From: Victivallis vadensis
GTDB lineage: Bacteria > Verrucomicrobiota > Lentisphaeria > Victivallales > GWF2-50-93
Direction of reading: 5' to 3'
Assembly: GCA_020718525.1 (NCBI GenBank)
Contig: DYRX01000265.1
Coordinates: forward strand, 1-5,769
DNA: 5,769 nt
Under the pieces are notes generated by a model. That model made no database searches. It was not told the DNA's origin and was given only the letters and a program-made list of their open reading frames with translations. Shown in pieces: positions 1 to 5,714 of this stretch (position 1 is the first letter of the stretch; every line of letters starts with the position of its first letter). The translations under genes and the position numbers were made by a program.

Positions 1-33
1 CTTTGCGTCTTTGTGACAGAAAATCCTTTTGGG
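1..33 (+). repeat. Dispersed CTTTGCGTCTTTGTG-type repeat, copy A (possibly cut by window start)
   Basis: Bases 1-20 read as a near 9-nt periodic CTTTGCGTC/TTTGTGACA unit followed by AGA. They match the reverse complement of 5540-5561 in 18 of the first 20 positions and the + strand at 5641-5664 in 18 of 24. In both + strand copies an identical CTTTTGGG follows a few bases later (26-33 and 5671-5678), so the similarity extends past the short core. The unit begins exactly at base 1, so more of it may lie outside the window. Intergenic repeats of this type occur in multiple copies in many environmental bacteria; that is general knowledge, and copy number in this genome cannot be seen here. Confidence 0.6.
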
Positions 34-35
34 TT

Positions 36-50
36 GCGGGCATAGCCCGC
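36..50. terminator. Small GC-rich hairpin, possible terminator or part of the repeat
   Basis: GCGGGC (36-41), a 3-nt ATA loop and GCCCGC (45-50) form a perfect 6-bp stem. It is followed by CTTAAATTAT, which is AT-rich but not a T tract, so this is a weak intrinsic terminator at best. It could close a gene lying upstream of the window or belong to the adjacent dispersed repeat. Confidence 0.3.
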
Positions 51-112
51 CTTAAATTATCTATTGAAAATTGCACTGTTGGATGATTTTATCAGTCCCA
101 TTGCGGCGGAAA

Positions 113-142
113 TTGCAGTTTCCAGTTTTTTAATGCTATACC
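113..142 (+). promoter_or_regulatory. Candidate promoter for gene 1 (extended -10)
   Basis: TGCTATACC at 134-142 fits an extended -10 (TGnTATAnn, four of six core bases). It lies 18 nt downstream of a poor -35, TTGCAG at 113-118. A second weak pair is TTGAAA (64-69) with TTTTAT (87-92), spacer 17 nt. The region is AT-rich, as expected upstream of a gene, but both matches are marginal and sigma-factor preferences of this organism are unknown. Confidence 0.25.
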
Positions 143-168
143 TGTATTTCAGACTTGTTTTTTATTTC

Positions 169-215
169 TCAAGCATTATTTTTCACTCTGTTTTCGTGGC
201 ATTCAAGCATCATTT
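169..215 (+). repeat. 13-bp direct repeat upstream of gene 1
   Basis: TCAAGCATTATTT (169-181) and TCAAGCATCATTT (203-215) differ at one position and start 34 bp apart, close to three helical turns. They lie between the candidate promoter and the gene 1 start, so they could be paired regulator sites. In AT-rich DNA chance is also possible. Confidence 0.35.
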
Positions 216-227
216 CGAATTTTGAGC

Positions 228-232
228 AGGAG
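228..232 (+). promoter_or_regulatory. Ribosome binding site of gene 1, unusually close to the ATG
   Basis: AGGAG at 228-232 is a strong Shine-Dalgarno core but leaves only 2 nt before the ATG at 235. The in-frame TTG at 244 (codon 4) would have an 11-nt spacer. The true start could therefore be the ATG, which is the simplest choice, or that TTG. Either leaves the signal peptide nearly unchanged. Confidence 0.5.
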
Positions 233-234
233 AT

Positions 235-2490
235 ATGAGTTCATTGCGAAAATCTTTTTTCCCGCCGGCTGGAAGCTTCTTTCCCCCTCCCCTGCCCTGC
301 TTTCTATTCTGCACTTTCTTGGCGTTCTTTCCGAGTCCCTCGTACTCCCAGAGCTTTCCCGACGAGGAAATCTACGTGGACGAATCATATTCCGACGAGC
401 TGTTTTCGGATTTGAGGATTTATTCCAGCAAATGGCCGGACTGCTATAGCGACAGAAGCGCCGCCACTGATATTTTCAGGCTGGAAGGCGTTCAAACTGA
501 AAGTGAAGAGGCTAAGGCACTTGCACTATGGAAATGGTTCAGGATACTCGCCGCATCCGCAGGCGGAGGATACACTTTCGAAGGTGAAATTGACACTCAG
601 GAAATCGTCCATGACCCGCACAAGATTCTCTCGGTTTATGGACATCACCAGTGCGACGGTCTAAGCTGGGCCATGACTGCCCTCTGGCGGGCCGCCGGCT
701 TCGTCGCCTTCGATTCCTGCACAGAAGGACACACTGTCGCGTCGCTCAGATACCGCGATTCCGACGGCATCTATAGATTTCACGACTTCGATCCGGTTGC
801 CAGATTTTATTACTGGGACGTGCAGAAGTCCAGGATTGGCACATGGGGAATTCCAGTCATGGCCGCCCGTGTTCACAGACACCTTACAGCGCCTCAAAAT
901 GTGCACACCCTGTCGAGAGGGCTGAAGAGCGGCGAAAGCATAGTTTTCGACTGGCAAAACAAGGGGCGCATAATTCCAACAGGTCTCCATCAGAGGGAAT
1001 ATGTCCTTGAAGGTGACTACAACCTCCGCTACTACAGCTACAAAGAGGGAAGGAGAAACGGAGTCTATGCCGTAGCCGGCGAGGAAATTCAAACATTCCG
1101 CCCTATCCCTGATCCGCTCTCATTTCGCAGAGATCTCCAGCCAGATTCATCGAACACCGCATGTTCAGGAAAAGACAGCGATGCTTCTTCGCCTGAATTC
1201 CACCCGGAAAAAGCCGGAACTCCATCTGTCTTCATATACCGAATTGCATCTCCGTATCCTCTTATTGACGGCAAAATCTCCGCCACTCTTCATATGTCCG
1301 ATCCAAAATCGTCTGCAAGCTTTTCAGTATCCCGGGATTCTGGAAAAACCTGGAAGAACGTTTTTGGTGCGGAAGGAATCCATAGAGGAGAAGCCGTTTC
1401 CGTCGAGCTTGGAAGAGAGGCGCGCCGCCTTTCGAAGCCGGATCTGCTTACATCCTACGGTTTTCTGGTCAAACTCGAACTGAATCTGCCAGAAAACGCT
1501 GACCCGAAGAAAAATGGGATATCCGATTTTGAATTTTTTGCCGCGAGAGAGCTCAACAAAAGGACTCTTCCAAATCTCAGAGATGGTCTCAATATTTTCC
1601 GAGTCAATGCGAAAAAACATGGAGATTCGCATCTGCTCTCCATGAAACTTGTCTGCTCATTGGACGGCAGGCGCCAGGAAATCAAAAAAAACATTTCGGA
1701 ATTTCCCTTCTATTTCGCCGTTGACTGCGGAGAGATTCCAGATCCGCCCCTCAAATCATATGACGAACATTTCAATTCCGGAAAAATACGCATGGATTCA
1801 ATTTCTTTTGAAGCAGTAGAAGCGGACGGACTCACTCCCGATGCTTCGTTGTCTGGAGCTGATACTGAAAAAAACTTTTTATCCGCATTTCCCCATCCTG
1901 CCGATCTGCGCGACATGAAGATTATGAAAACGGTGGAAAGCGACCCGCGACAGACCGACGGATTTCTACCGCAAAGAGACCAGAGCGTCCTCAAGGACGA
2001 AGCAAGATTGAAGGAGCTAATCTCAAAGCTAAAAAATGCGCCTAACTCGGAAAGATGGAAGGCGGCAGATGAGCTTTCGAACTATCCGGAGTCGGCGGAC
2101 GCACTTATAGAATGCATTCCTGATGCGGACGGCGACCTTCTTCTGTTCATCTGCAAGTCTCTGGCGATACTCAAGGATCCTAAGGCGGCGCCAGCATTGC
2201 TGGAAAGATGGAAAAAGGCTCCCTCCGGCGCCCCCGGAAGCAGATACATCCCTGACGTTCTTGCCTCGATAGGAAACCAGGAATACATTGACGAGATCTC
2301 CGCGCCACTTGAAAAGTTGCGATTCGACTTCAGATTCCACATAGCCTATGCGATGAGAAAGCTGGGGGGAGACAAGGCAAGAAAGGTCCTCGAGAAAATC
2401 GCAGAGGAAGATCCTTTCCCGGCACTTAGACTCTACGCTGAAGAATCAATTTTGGTGATTGACGGGAAGAGTCAGGCAAACCCAAGATAA
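235..2490 (+). CDS. Exported transglutaminase-like protein with Asp-box beta-sandwich and HEAT-like C-terminus
   Basis: 751 aa. Residues about 5-38 are a proline- and phenylalanine-rich hydrophobic leader ending near SYS-QS, read as a signal peptide. Residues about 90-195 resemble the transglutaminase-like/cysteine protease fold: HHQCDGLSWAMTALWRAAGF around Cys140, GHTV with His166, and HDFDP with Asp184/Asp186, in the usual Cys-His-Asp order; Asp186 is the likelier third residue. Residues about 228-300 (LKSGESIVFDW onward) form a linker of the kind that follows this core in PVC-group secreted proteins. Residues about 330-460 look like a beta-sandwich carrying a perfect Asp-box, SRDSGKTW (366-373), and then TLPNLRDGLN (445-454). 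Residues about 590-745 are helical hairpins of HEAT-like type. Members of the fold include proteases, peptide amidases, cross-linkers and inactive binding forms; the activity here cannot be told. Gene 2 follows on the same strand after 107 nt. Start chosen for the AGGAG upstream and the leader it gives; the TTG at codon 4 is an alternative. The reading frame is certain, the domain calls probable, the substrate unknown. Confidence 0.85.
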   Translation: MSSLRKSFFPPAGSFFPPPLPCFLFCTFLAFFPSPSYSQSFPDEEIYVDESYSDELFSDLRIYSSKWPDCYSDRSAATDIFRLEGVQTESEEAKALALWKWFRILAASAGGGYTFEGEIDTQEIVHDPHKILSVYGHHQCDGLSWAMTALWRAAGFVAFDSCTEGHTVASLRYRDSDGIYRFHDFDPVARFYYWDVQKSRIGTWGIPVMAARVHRHLTAPQNVHTLSRGLKSGESIVFDWQNKGRIIPTGLHQREYVLEGDYNLRYYSYKEGRRNGVYAVAGEEIQTFRPIPDPLSFRRDLQPDSSNTACSGKDSDASSPEFHPEKAGTPSVFIYRIASPYPLIDGKISATLHMSDPKSSASFSVSRDSGKTWKNVFGAEGIHRGEAVSVELGREARRLSKPDLLTSYGFLVKLELNLPENADPKKNGISDFEFFAARELNKRTLPNLRDGLNIFRVNAKKHGDSHLLSMKLVCSLDGRRQEIKKNISEFPFYFAVDCGEIPDPPLKSYDEHFNSGKIRMDSISFEAVEADGLTPDASLSGADTEKNFLSAFPHPADLRDMKIMKTVESDPRQTDGFLPQRDQSVLKDEARLKELISKLKNAPNSERWKAADELSNYPESADALIECIPDADGDLLLFICKSLAILKDPKAAPALLERWKKAPSGAPGSRYIPDVLASIGNQEYIDEISAPLEKLRFDFRFHIAYAMRKLGGDKARKVLEKIAEEDPFPALRLYAEESILVIDGKSQANPR

Positions 2491-2511
2491 AGATGGAATC
2501 CGAGGGACTAG

Positions 2512-2524
2512 TGCGAATTTCGCA
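2512..2524. promoter_or_regulatory. 13-nt perfect palindrome between genes 1 and 2
   Basis: TGCGAA-T-TTCGCA is symmetrical about one central base, 22 nt after the gene 1 stop. A one-base centre cannot form a tight full hairpin (only TGCG/CGCA with a 5-nt loop), so it resembles a dimeric-protein site more than a terminator. No T tract follows, so transcription from gene 1 into gene 2 is not obviously blocked. Confidence 0.3.
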
Positions 2525-2582
2525 TTGACTGGAGAAAAAGAAGAGAGATATTTGAACAATGAATCATAAATGCCAAAAAACG

Positions 2583-2589
2583 AAAGGAA
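2583..2589 (+). promoter_or_regulatory. Ribosome binding site that decides the gene 2 start
   Basis: AAAGGAA lies about 9 nt before the ATG at 2598. An in-frame ATG at 2559 would add 13 residues (MNHKCQKTKGTIR) in front of an otherwise classical signal peptide and has only purine-rich GAGAG upstream. The 2598 start gives a lysine pair followed directly by the hydrophobic core, so it is preferred. Confidence 0.65.
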
Positions 2590-2597
2590 CAATAAGG

Positions 2598-5285
2598 ATG
2601 AAAAAATCTCTGATCCCACTGATTCTCATTGTCGTCATGCAGGCGTCGGCGTTTGCCAAATCCGAGCCCAAGCTCATCATGGGCTTCGAGAACGGAGAGC
2701 AAAACGGTGCCGACGGCAAGCCCCTTTGGGAATGCAAGCCGAAAAGCGGTGGAGACGTCCTATGGAAGCATGATTACTCGAGCTGTAATCTCATGGTGCG
2801 CAACGACAAAGCCTGCGCAAGCCAGGGAAATGCCGCAGGCGTATTCGAAATATTCGAGAAAACTGTTCCCAACGACAAGATGATCACATTCGCGGCTGAA
2901 CGCTGGCAGAGCTTCGACTGGGCATACGGAAAGGTCAAGTACCTTGATCCCAACAACATGATATACGGCGAGATGGAGGGACCCGCCGACTGGAACAGCA
3001 CAAGATTCTACACGATATTTTCAATGTTTAAAAATCTCCAGCGCATGGGGGATAAAAAAGACTGGAGCGGATACGACAAGCTATGGATTGACGTAAAGAG
3101 CCCGAACAAGGCGACAATACGCGTCTTCATCGAGGATTTCACGAAGCGTTCCTCCTACCAGCATTTCGAGATAGACCCCGGCGAATATCGCACGATTTCA
3201 TTCGATCTCAAGAGCGCTATATGGTCTTCGAAGCTCGATCCCTCAAATATCTGCGACATAGACATACAACTGCGAAATTTTGCCGGTCCAGGTCCGGTCT
3301 TCTTCGACAACATACGTCTCGTGAACGATGGAGAAAAAAGCGCTTTCCCGATTGTCAGCGACGCCTCCCCTGTCTTCGACTGCGGATTCTACTCCCAATA
3401 CAGGCCGCCACACGAAATGCCCCCGGCAGACACATACGTCGCGAAAGACAGGAAGATGGGCGCAGTTGAAGAACGCATCACATTGGCGTTCAAAGACATA
3501 AAGCAGGCAATTGACTATCCGACCCTTTTCTACATTTCCGCCCTCGACGCGGATCGCGCAGTACTCGGAACCTCCGACCGATTCTTCAGAGGCTTCGCCT
3601 TCTTCAGCAAGGACGGACTCAAAAACGTCGGTGACATCTCGTCAAAGCCAGGCCTGATGACAGATCTCCAGCCGGAATGGAAATGGGGCGAAGTCTATAC
3701 AGATCCTTGTACTGCAAAAGGCTGGGAAGGCCGCTGTGGCATGGCTCTCAATTTCCCGGATCAACAGCTCCGAGGTGCTTCATACATGAGCAACATGACC
3801 TGGTGCGGAAGCGCCGGAGGCGGAAGCGGCGTGCCATTTTTCGGATGGGTTCTCAAGGTCGTTTCCCCGAAAAAAGACGGATGGGGCGTTTATCCAAGAC
3901 CTGTCAGCAGAGAGGAAAGAGCTAAAATGCCCGTCCCACAAGACCTTGATGCCGTCATAGTCGGAGATGACACCCGCGGCTGTGTAAGCTGGTGCCACAC
4001 GACAAGCCTGCCTTCGGGAAGACTTTGGGCCGCCTGGAAAACCAACACGAAGAACAGCCAGTATGGATGGCGCGTGAGGACAAGCCTCTCTGATGATCTT
4101 GTCAACTGGAAGCATCCGGACTGCGGAACAACGCTCGGACCAAAGGACTATCCCTGCGGAAACTATCTGACAATTCTCCCGTTCGGAAAGGACAGCGTCA
4201 TAATTCCCAGCCCTGAACAGGAGTTTATGAACATCTATTCCTCCGACGGCACAAGCCCTTGGAAGAGTCTGGGAAAAATCAATATCGGCTGGGAAAACCA
4301 AGGGCTCTCTGTCGTCCCCTTCTCCGACAAGGAATTTTTCGCCGTCTGGGGCGAGAGCAAAAAGGACGAGAAAGAAACTGGAAAAATAATTGTCTGGTCT
4401 GTGAAAAATGGAACTGCTTCAAAGATTGAGGGACACGCCGCTAGCGGACTCAGCAAAATCAAGCCGATGTCGTCAAAATTCTGCGCCGCAACGCTTTGCG
4501 GCGAAACTCTCTATCTCTTCTGGCTTGACGGCGCCAACAAGAGTGTGATGATGCAGGGATTTTCATTGGTTAAAAGAAGCTGGGACAAGGCACGCGAAAT
4601 ATGGCGCGAAAGCGAAGCAGAAAGAATGCCTTTCGCAATTGCTGTCGCTGAAAATTCCCTTCCAAACTGCATCATGCCTAGCTGGAACTCGAGAACGTTC
4701 ACTGCCGCGGATCCGACAAAAGGCACGAATAACATATGGGTTGCAAGGCTTTCTCCATCTCCCGAACATCTGACAAGAGACAAGGATCTTGACGGATTGG
4801 ACGACGAGTCCGAAACCAAGCTTGGAACCGATCCGACTAATCCCGACTGCGACGGAGACACCCTCTTCGACGGACAGGAAGTCAATCTGACCTACACGGA
4901 TCCGAAAAAAACTGACACAGACGGCGACGGCGACGACGACGCGCTCGAGCTCTACGCCTACAGCAATCCTTCCGATCCGAAAAAGATGGCAAGCAAATCT
5001 ATTCCGCAGGAACTCATCGCAAGCGCAACACCGACGACTGGCAAGGCCCCTCTCTCGGTCGCCCTTGACGCCTCCGGATCCCAGAATCTGGGCATCAGAT
5101 GGGAGCTCGGAACAAAGGGTTCTGACTATCAGCTTGGCGTCCGCAAAGAATCCGAAAATCTCGTCGTTCACGGACAAAGAGCCGTATATACGTTCCAAAA
5201 ACCAGGAACTTATACTGTCAAGGCAATCAGCGAAAACACTAAAGGAGCCAAGTCGGAAAAGGAATTCAAAATAAACGTGCAGTAG
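2598..5285 (+). CDS. Secreted carbohydrate-binding-like / beta-propeller protein with calcium (TSP3) repeats and PKD-like domain
   Basis: 895 aa from the preferred start (908 aa from 2559). Residues 1-20 are a signal peptide with an AFA-KS cleavage site and no lipobox cysteine. Residues about 24-243 look like a galactose-binding-type jelly roll, as in carbohydrate-binding modules: DWSGYDKLWIDV (155-166), a DPGEYRTISFDL strand pair (193-204) and closing FFDNIRLV (235-242). Residues about 255-720 read as a sialidase/glycosidase-like beta-propeller with blade strands such as GRLWAAW (474-480) and a degenerate Asp-box, SLSDDLVNW (496-504); no catalytic set can be identified. Residues 728-797 are thrombospondin type 3 calcium-binding repeats (DKDLDGLDDESE, DCDGD, DTDGDGDDD). 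Residues about 803-895 are PKD-like (APLSVALDAS, YTFQKPGTYTV) with WELG in place of the usual W-x-F-G-D-G. Such tails commonly act as rigid spacers or surface-attachment regions. The mature protein has 16 cysteines, many for a secreted bacterial enzyme. Likely role: extracellular or surface glycan binding or hydrolysis; enzyme activity unproven. It may share a transcript with gene 1. Confidence 0.88.
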   Translation: MKKSLIPLILIVVMQASAFAKSEPKLIMGFENGEQNGADGKPLWECKPKSGGDVLWKHDYSSCNLMVRNDKACASQGNAAGVFEIFEKTVPNDKMITFAAERWQSFDWAYGKVKYLDPNNMIYGEMEGPADWNSTRFYTIFSMFKNLQRMGDKKDWSGYDKLWIDVKSPNKATIRVFIEDFTKRSSYQHFEIDPGEYRTISFDLKSAIWSSKLDPSNICDIDIQLRNFAGPGPVFFDNIRLVNDGEKSAFPIVSDASPVFDCGFYSQYRPPHEMPPADTYVAKDRKMGAVEERITLAFKDIKQAIDYPTLFYISALDADRAVLGTSDRFFRGFAFFSKDGLKNVGDISSKPGLMTDLQPEWKWGEVYTDPCTAKGWEGRCGMALNFPDQQLRGASYMSNMTWCGSAGGGSGVPFFGWVLKVVSPKKDGWGVYPRPVSREERAKMPVPQDLDAVIVGDDTRGCVSWCHTTSLPSGRLWAAWKTNTKNSQYGWRVRTSLSDDLVNWKHPDCGTTLGPKDYPCGNYLTILPFGKDSVIIPSPEQEFMNIYSSDGTSPWKSLGKINIGWENQGLSVVPFSDKEFFAVWGESKKDEKETGKIIVWSVKNGTASKIEGHAASGLSKIKPMSSKFCAATLCGETLYLFWLDGANKSVMMQGFSLVKRSWDKAREIWRESEAERMPFAIAVAENSLPNCIMPSWNSRTFTAADPTKGTNNIWVARLSPSPEHLTRDKDLDGLDDESETKLGTDPTNPDCDGDTLFDGQEVNLTYTDPKKTDTDGDGDDDALELYAYSNPSDPKKMASKSIPQELIASATPTTGKAPLSVALDASGSQNLGIRWELGTKGSDYQLGVRKESENLVVHGQRAVYTFQKPGTYTVKAISENTKGAKSEKEFKINVQ

Positions 5286-5391
5286 AATTCCTCCATGTCA
5301 TAATCTTTTCGCAAGCTCTAAAATAAATTGCAATGGACCGTGCTGTTCTGCGCCTTTCTCACATTCATTTCTCTGCTTGAATCGGCGGAGA

Positions 5392-5422
5392 TTTCGAAAG
5401 AGCTCCGAGCTCTCACGCGAAA
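5392..5422. other. Imperfect hairpin
   Basis: AGAGCT (5399-5404), a CCG loop and AGCTCT (5408-5413) form a perfect 6-bp stem, with an outer TTTCG/CGAAA pairing (5392-5396 with 5418-5422) across small bulges. No T run follows, so it is not a convincing intrinsic terminator for gene 2. It lies inside the proposed gene remnant and may be incidental. Confidence 0.3.
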
Positions 5423-5464
5423 TGGCAAAGAAGTCGAAGATGGAGCCAGGTAATCCCCGACGAT

Positions 5465-5498
5465 GACTCGTATCCAAGAAAGACGAGTCGCTTCGTCT
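5465..5498. other. Two mutually exclusive hairpins
   Basis: GACTCG (5465-5470) pairs with CGAGTC (5484-5489) over a 13-nt loop. AGACGA (5481-5486) pairs with TCGTCT (5493-5498) over a 6-nt loop. The two structures share 5484-5486 and cannot form together. This is the arrangement of an attenuator or switch, but no leader peptide or T tract supports that, and no known riboswitch is recognised. Confidence 0.25.
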
Positions 5499-5539
5499 CG
5501 GGTGTAATTCCTATCAGTTGAGGATAAGGCACATGAAAT

Positions 5540-5664
5540 ATTCTCTCACAAAGGCGCAAAGGAAGAATGAAACTTGCCTGTCCTGGAAGGACAAATATTG
5601 GACATCAGACAGGCGGACAACATTTTCTTTACTTCGTGTGCTTCGTGTCTTAGTGCGAGAGAAT
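5540..5664. repeat. Fold-back repeat element of about 125 bp (MITE/REPIN-like)
   Basis: The left arm (5540-5561) is an inverted copy and the right arm (5641-5664, with an extra 9-nt unit at 5632-5640) a direct copy of the repeat at position 1. The ends are exact: ATTCTCTC (5540-5547) against GAGAGAAT (5657-5664). The interior adds a perfect 7-bp stem, GCCTGTC (5576-5582) with GACAGGC (5608-5614), and a smaller GTCCT-GGA-AGGAC hairpin (5580-5592). GGACA occurs three times (5589, 5600, 5615). The nested symmetry suggests a non-autonomous palindromic element or a strong bidirectional RNA hairpin. No transposase is present and no target-site duplication was identified. Confidence 0.5.
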
Positions 5665-5678
5665 GTTTAACTTTTGGG
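5641..5678 (+). repeat. Dispersed repeat, copy B (right arm plus CTTTTGGG tail)
   Basis: This is the same orientation as copy A at 1-33: the core matches in 18 of 24 positions and both are followed by CTTTTGGG (5671-5678 here). The core is itself periodic, with CTTCGTGTG at 5632 to 5640 shifted by one and CTTCGTGTC at 5641-5649. Copies A and B therefore bracket the gene 1 - gene 2 region in direct orientation. Confidence 0.5.
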
Positions 5679-5703
5679 AAATGCCCCCCTGTGACGCTGA
5701 ACT

Positions 5704-5709
5704 TATACA
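5704..5709 (+). promoter_or_regulatory. Possible -10 element directly before gene 3
   Basis: TATACA at 5704-5709 ends 5 nt before the ATG at 5715, so a start site the usual 6-7 nt downstream would yield a leaderless or nearly leaderless mRNA. That would agree with the lack of a Shine-Dalgarno sequence there. No -35 is found at a proper distance, so the call is weak. Confidence 0.2.
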
Positions 5710-5714
5710 GTCTT

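Larger units (their letters stand above)
5328..5521 (+). pseudogene. Probable remnant of a small exported-protein gene (frameshifted)
   Basis: A frame opening with TTG 5328 or GTG 5340 encodes a signal-peptide-like VLFCAFLTFISLLESA and then EISKELRALTRNGKEVEDGA before TAA at 5451. From 5447 the neighbouring frame continues in coding-like style as QVIPDDDSYPRKTSRFVSG to TGA at 5519. A single missing base near 5446 would join them. An ATG at 5333 is likewise one frame away from the leader. There is no ribosome binding site. Together this suggests a decayed or truncated gene, but the pieces are short and I recognise no family; a 41-aa intact peptide (5328-5453) or non-coding DNA remain possible. 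Confidence 0.3.

Noticed and set aside
36..50. Hairpin considered as a firm rho-independent terminator
   Set aside because: It has a short stem and no T tract, so it is listed only as a weak possibility.
661..1092. 143-aa - strand open frame inside gene 1
   Set aside because: It is opposite the transglutaminase-like core, whose motifs are clear on the + strand.
2559..2597. Upstream ATG extending gene 2 by 13 residues
   Set aside because: The extension would precede a classical signal peptide, and the better-spaced ribosome site serves ATG 2598.
3780..4301. 173-aa - strand open frame inside gene 2
   Set aside because: It lies wholly opposite the propeller coding region, has no coherent hydrophobic or domain pattern and no start-site support.
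4919..4942. GAC/GGC-rich short tandem pattern considered as a microsatellite
   Set aside because: It is explained by the DxDGDxDDD calcium-binding motif of gene 2.
4563..5198. 211-aa - strand open frame inside gene 2
   Set aside because: It is antisense to the calcium-repeat and PKD coding region, where aspartate-rich codons (GAC) give open GTC frames on the other strand; the + strand protein has clear domains and the antisense one none.
5533..5670. 45-aa + strand open frame (MKYSLTKAQ...) with AAGG just upstream
   Set aside because: It coincides almost exactly with the fold-back element; its end (LLRVLRVLV) is merely the 9-nt repeat read as codons.
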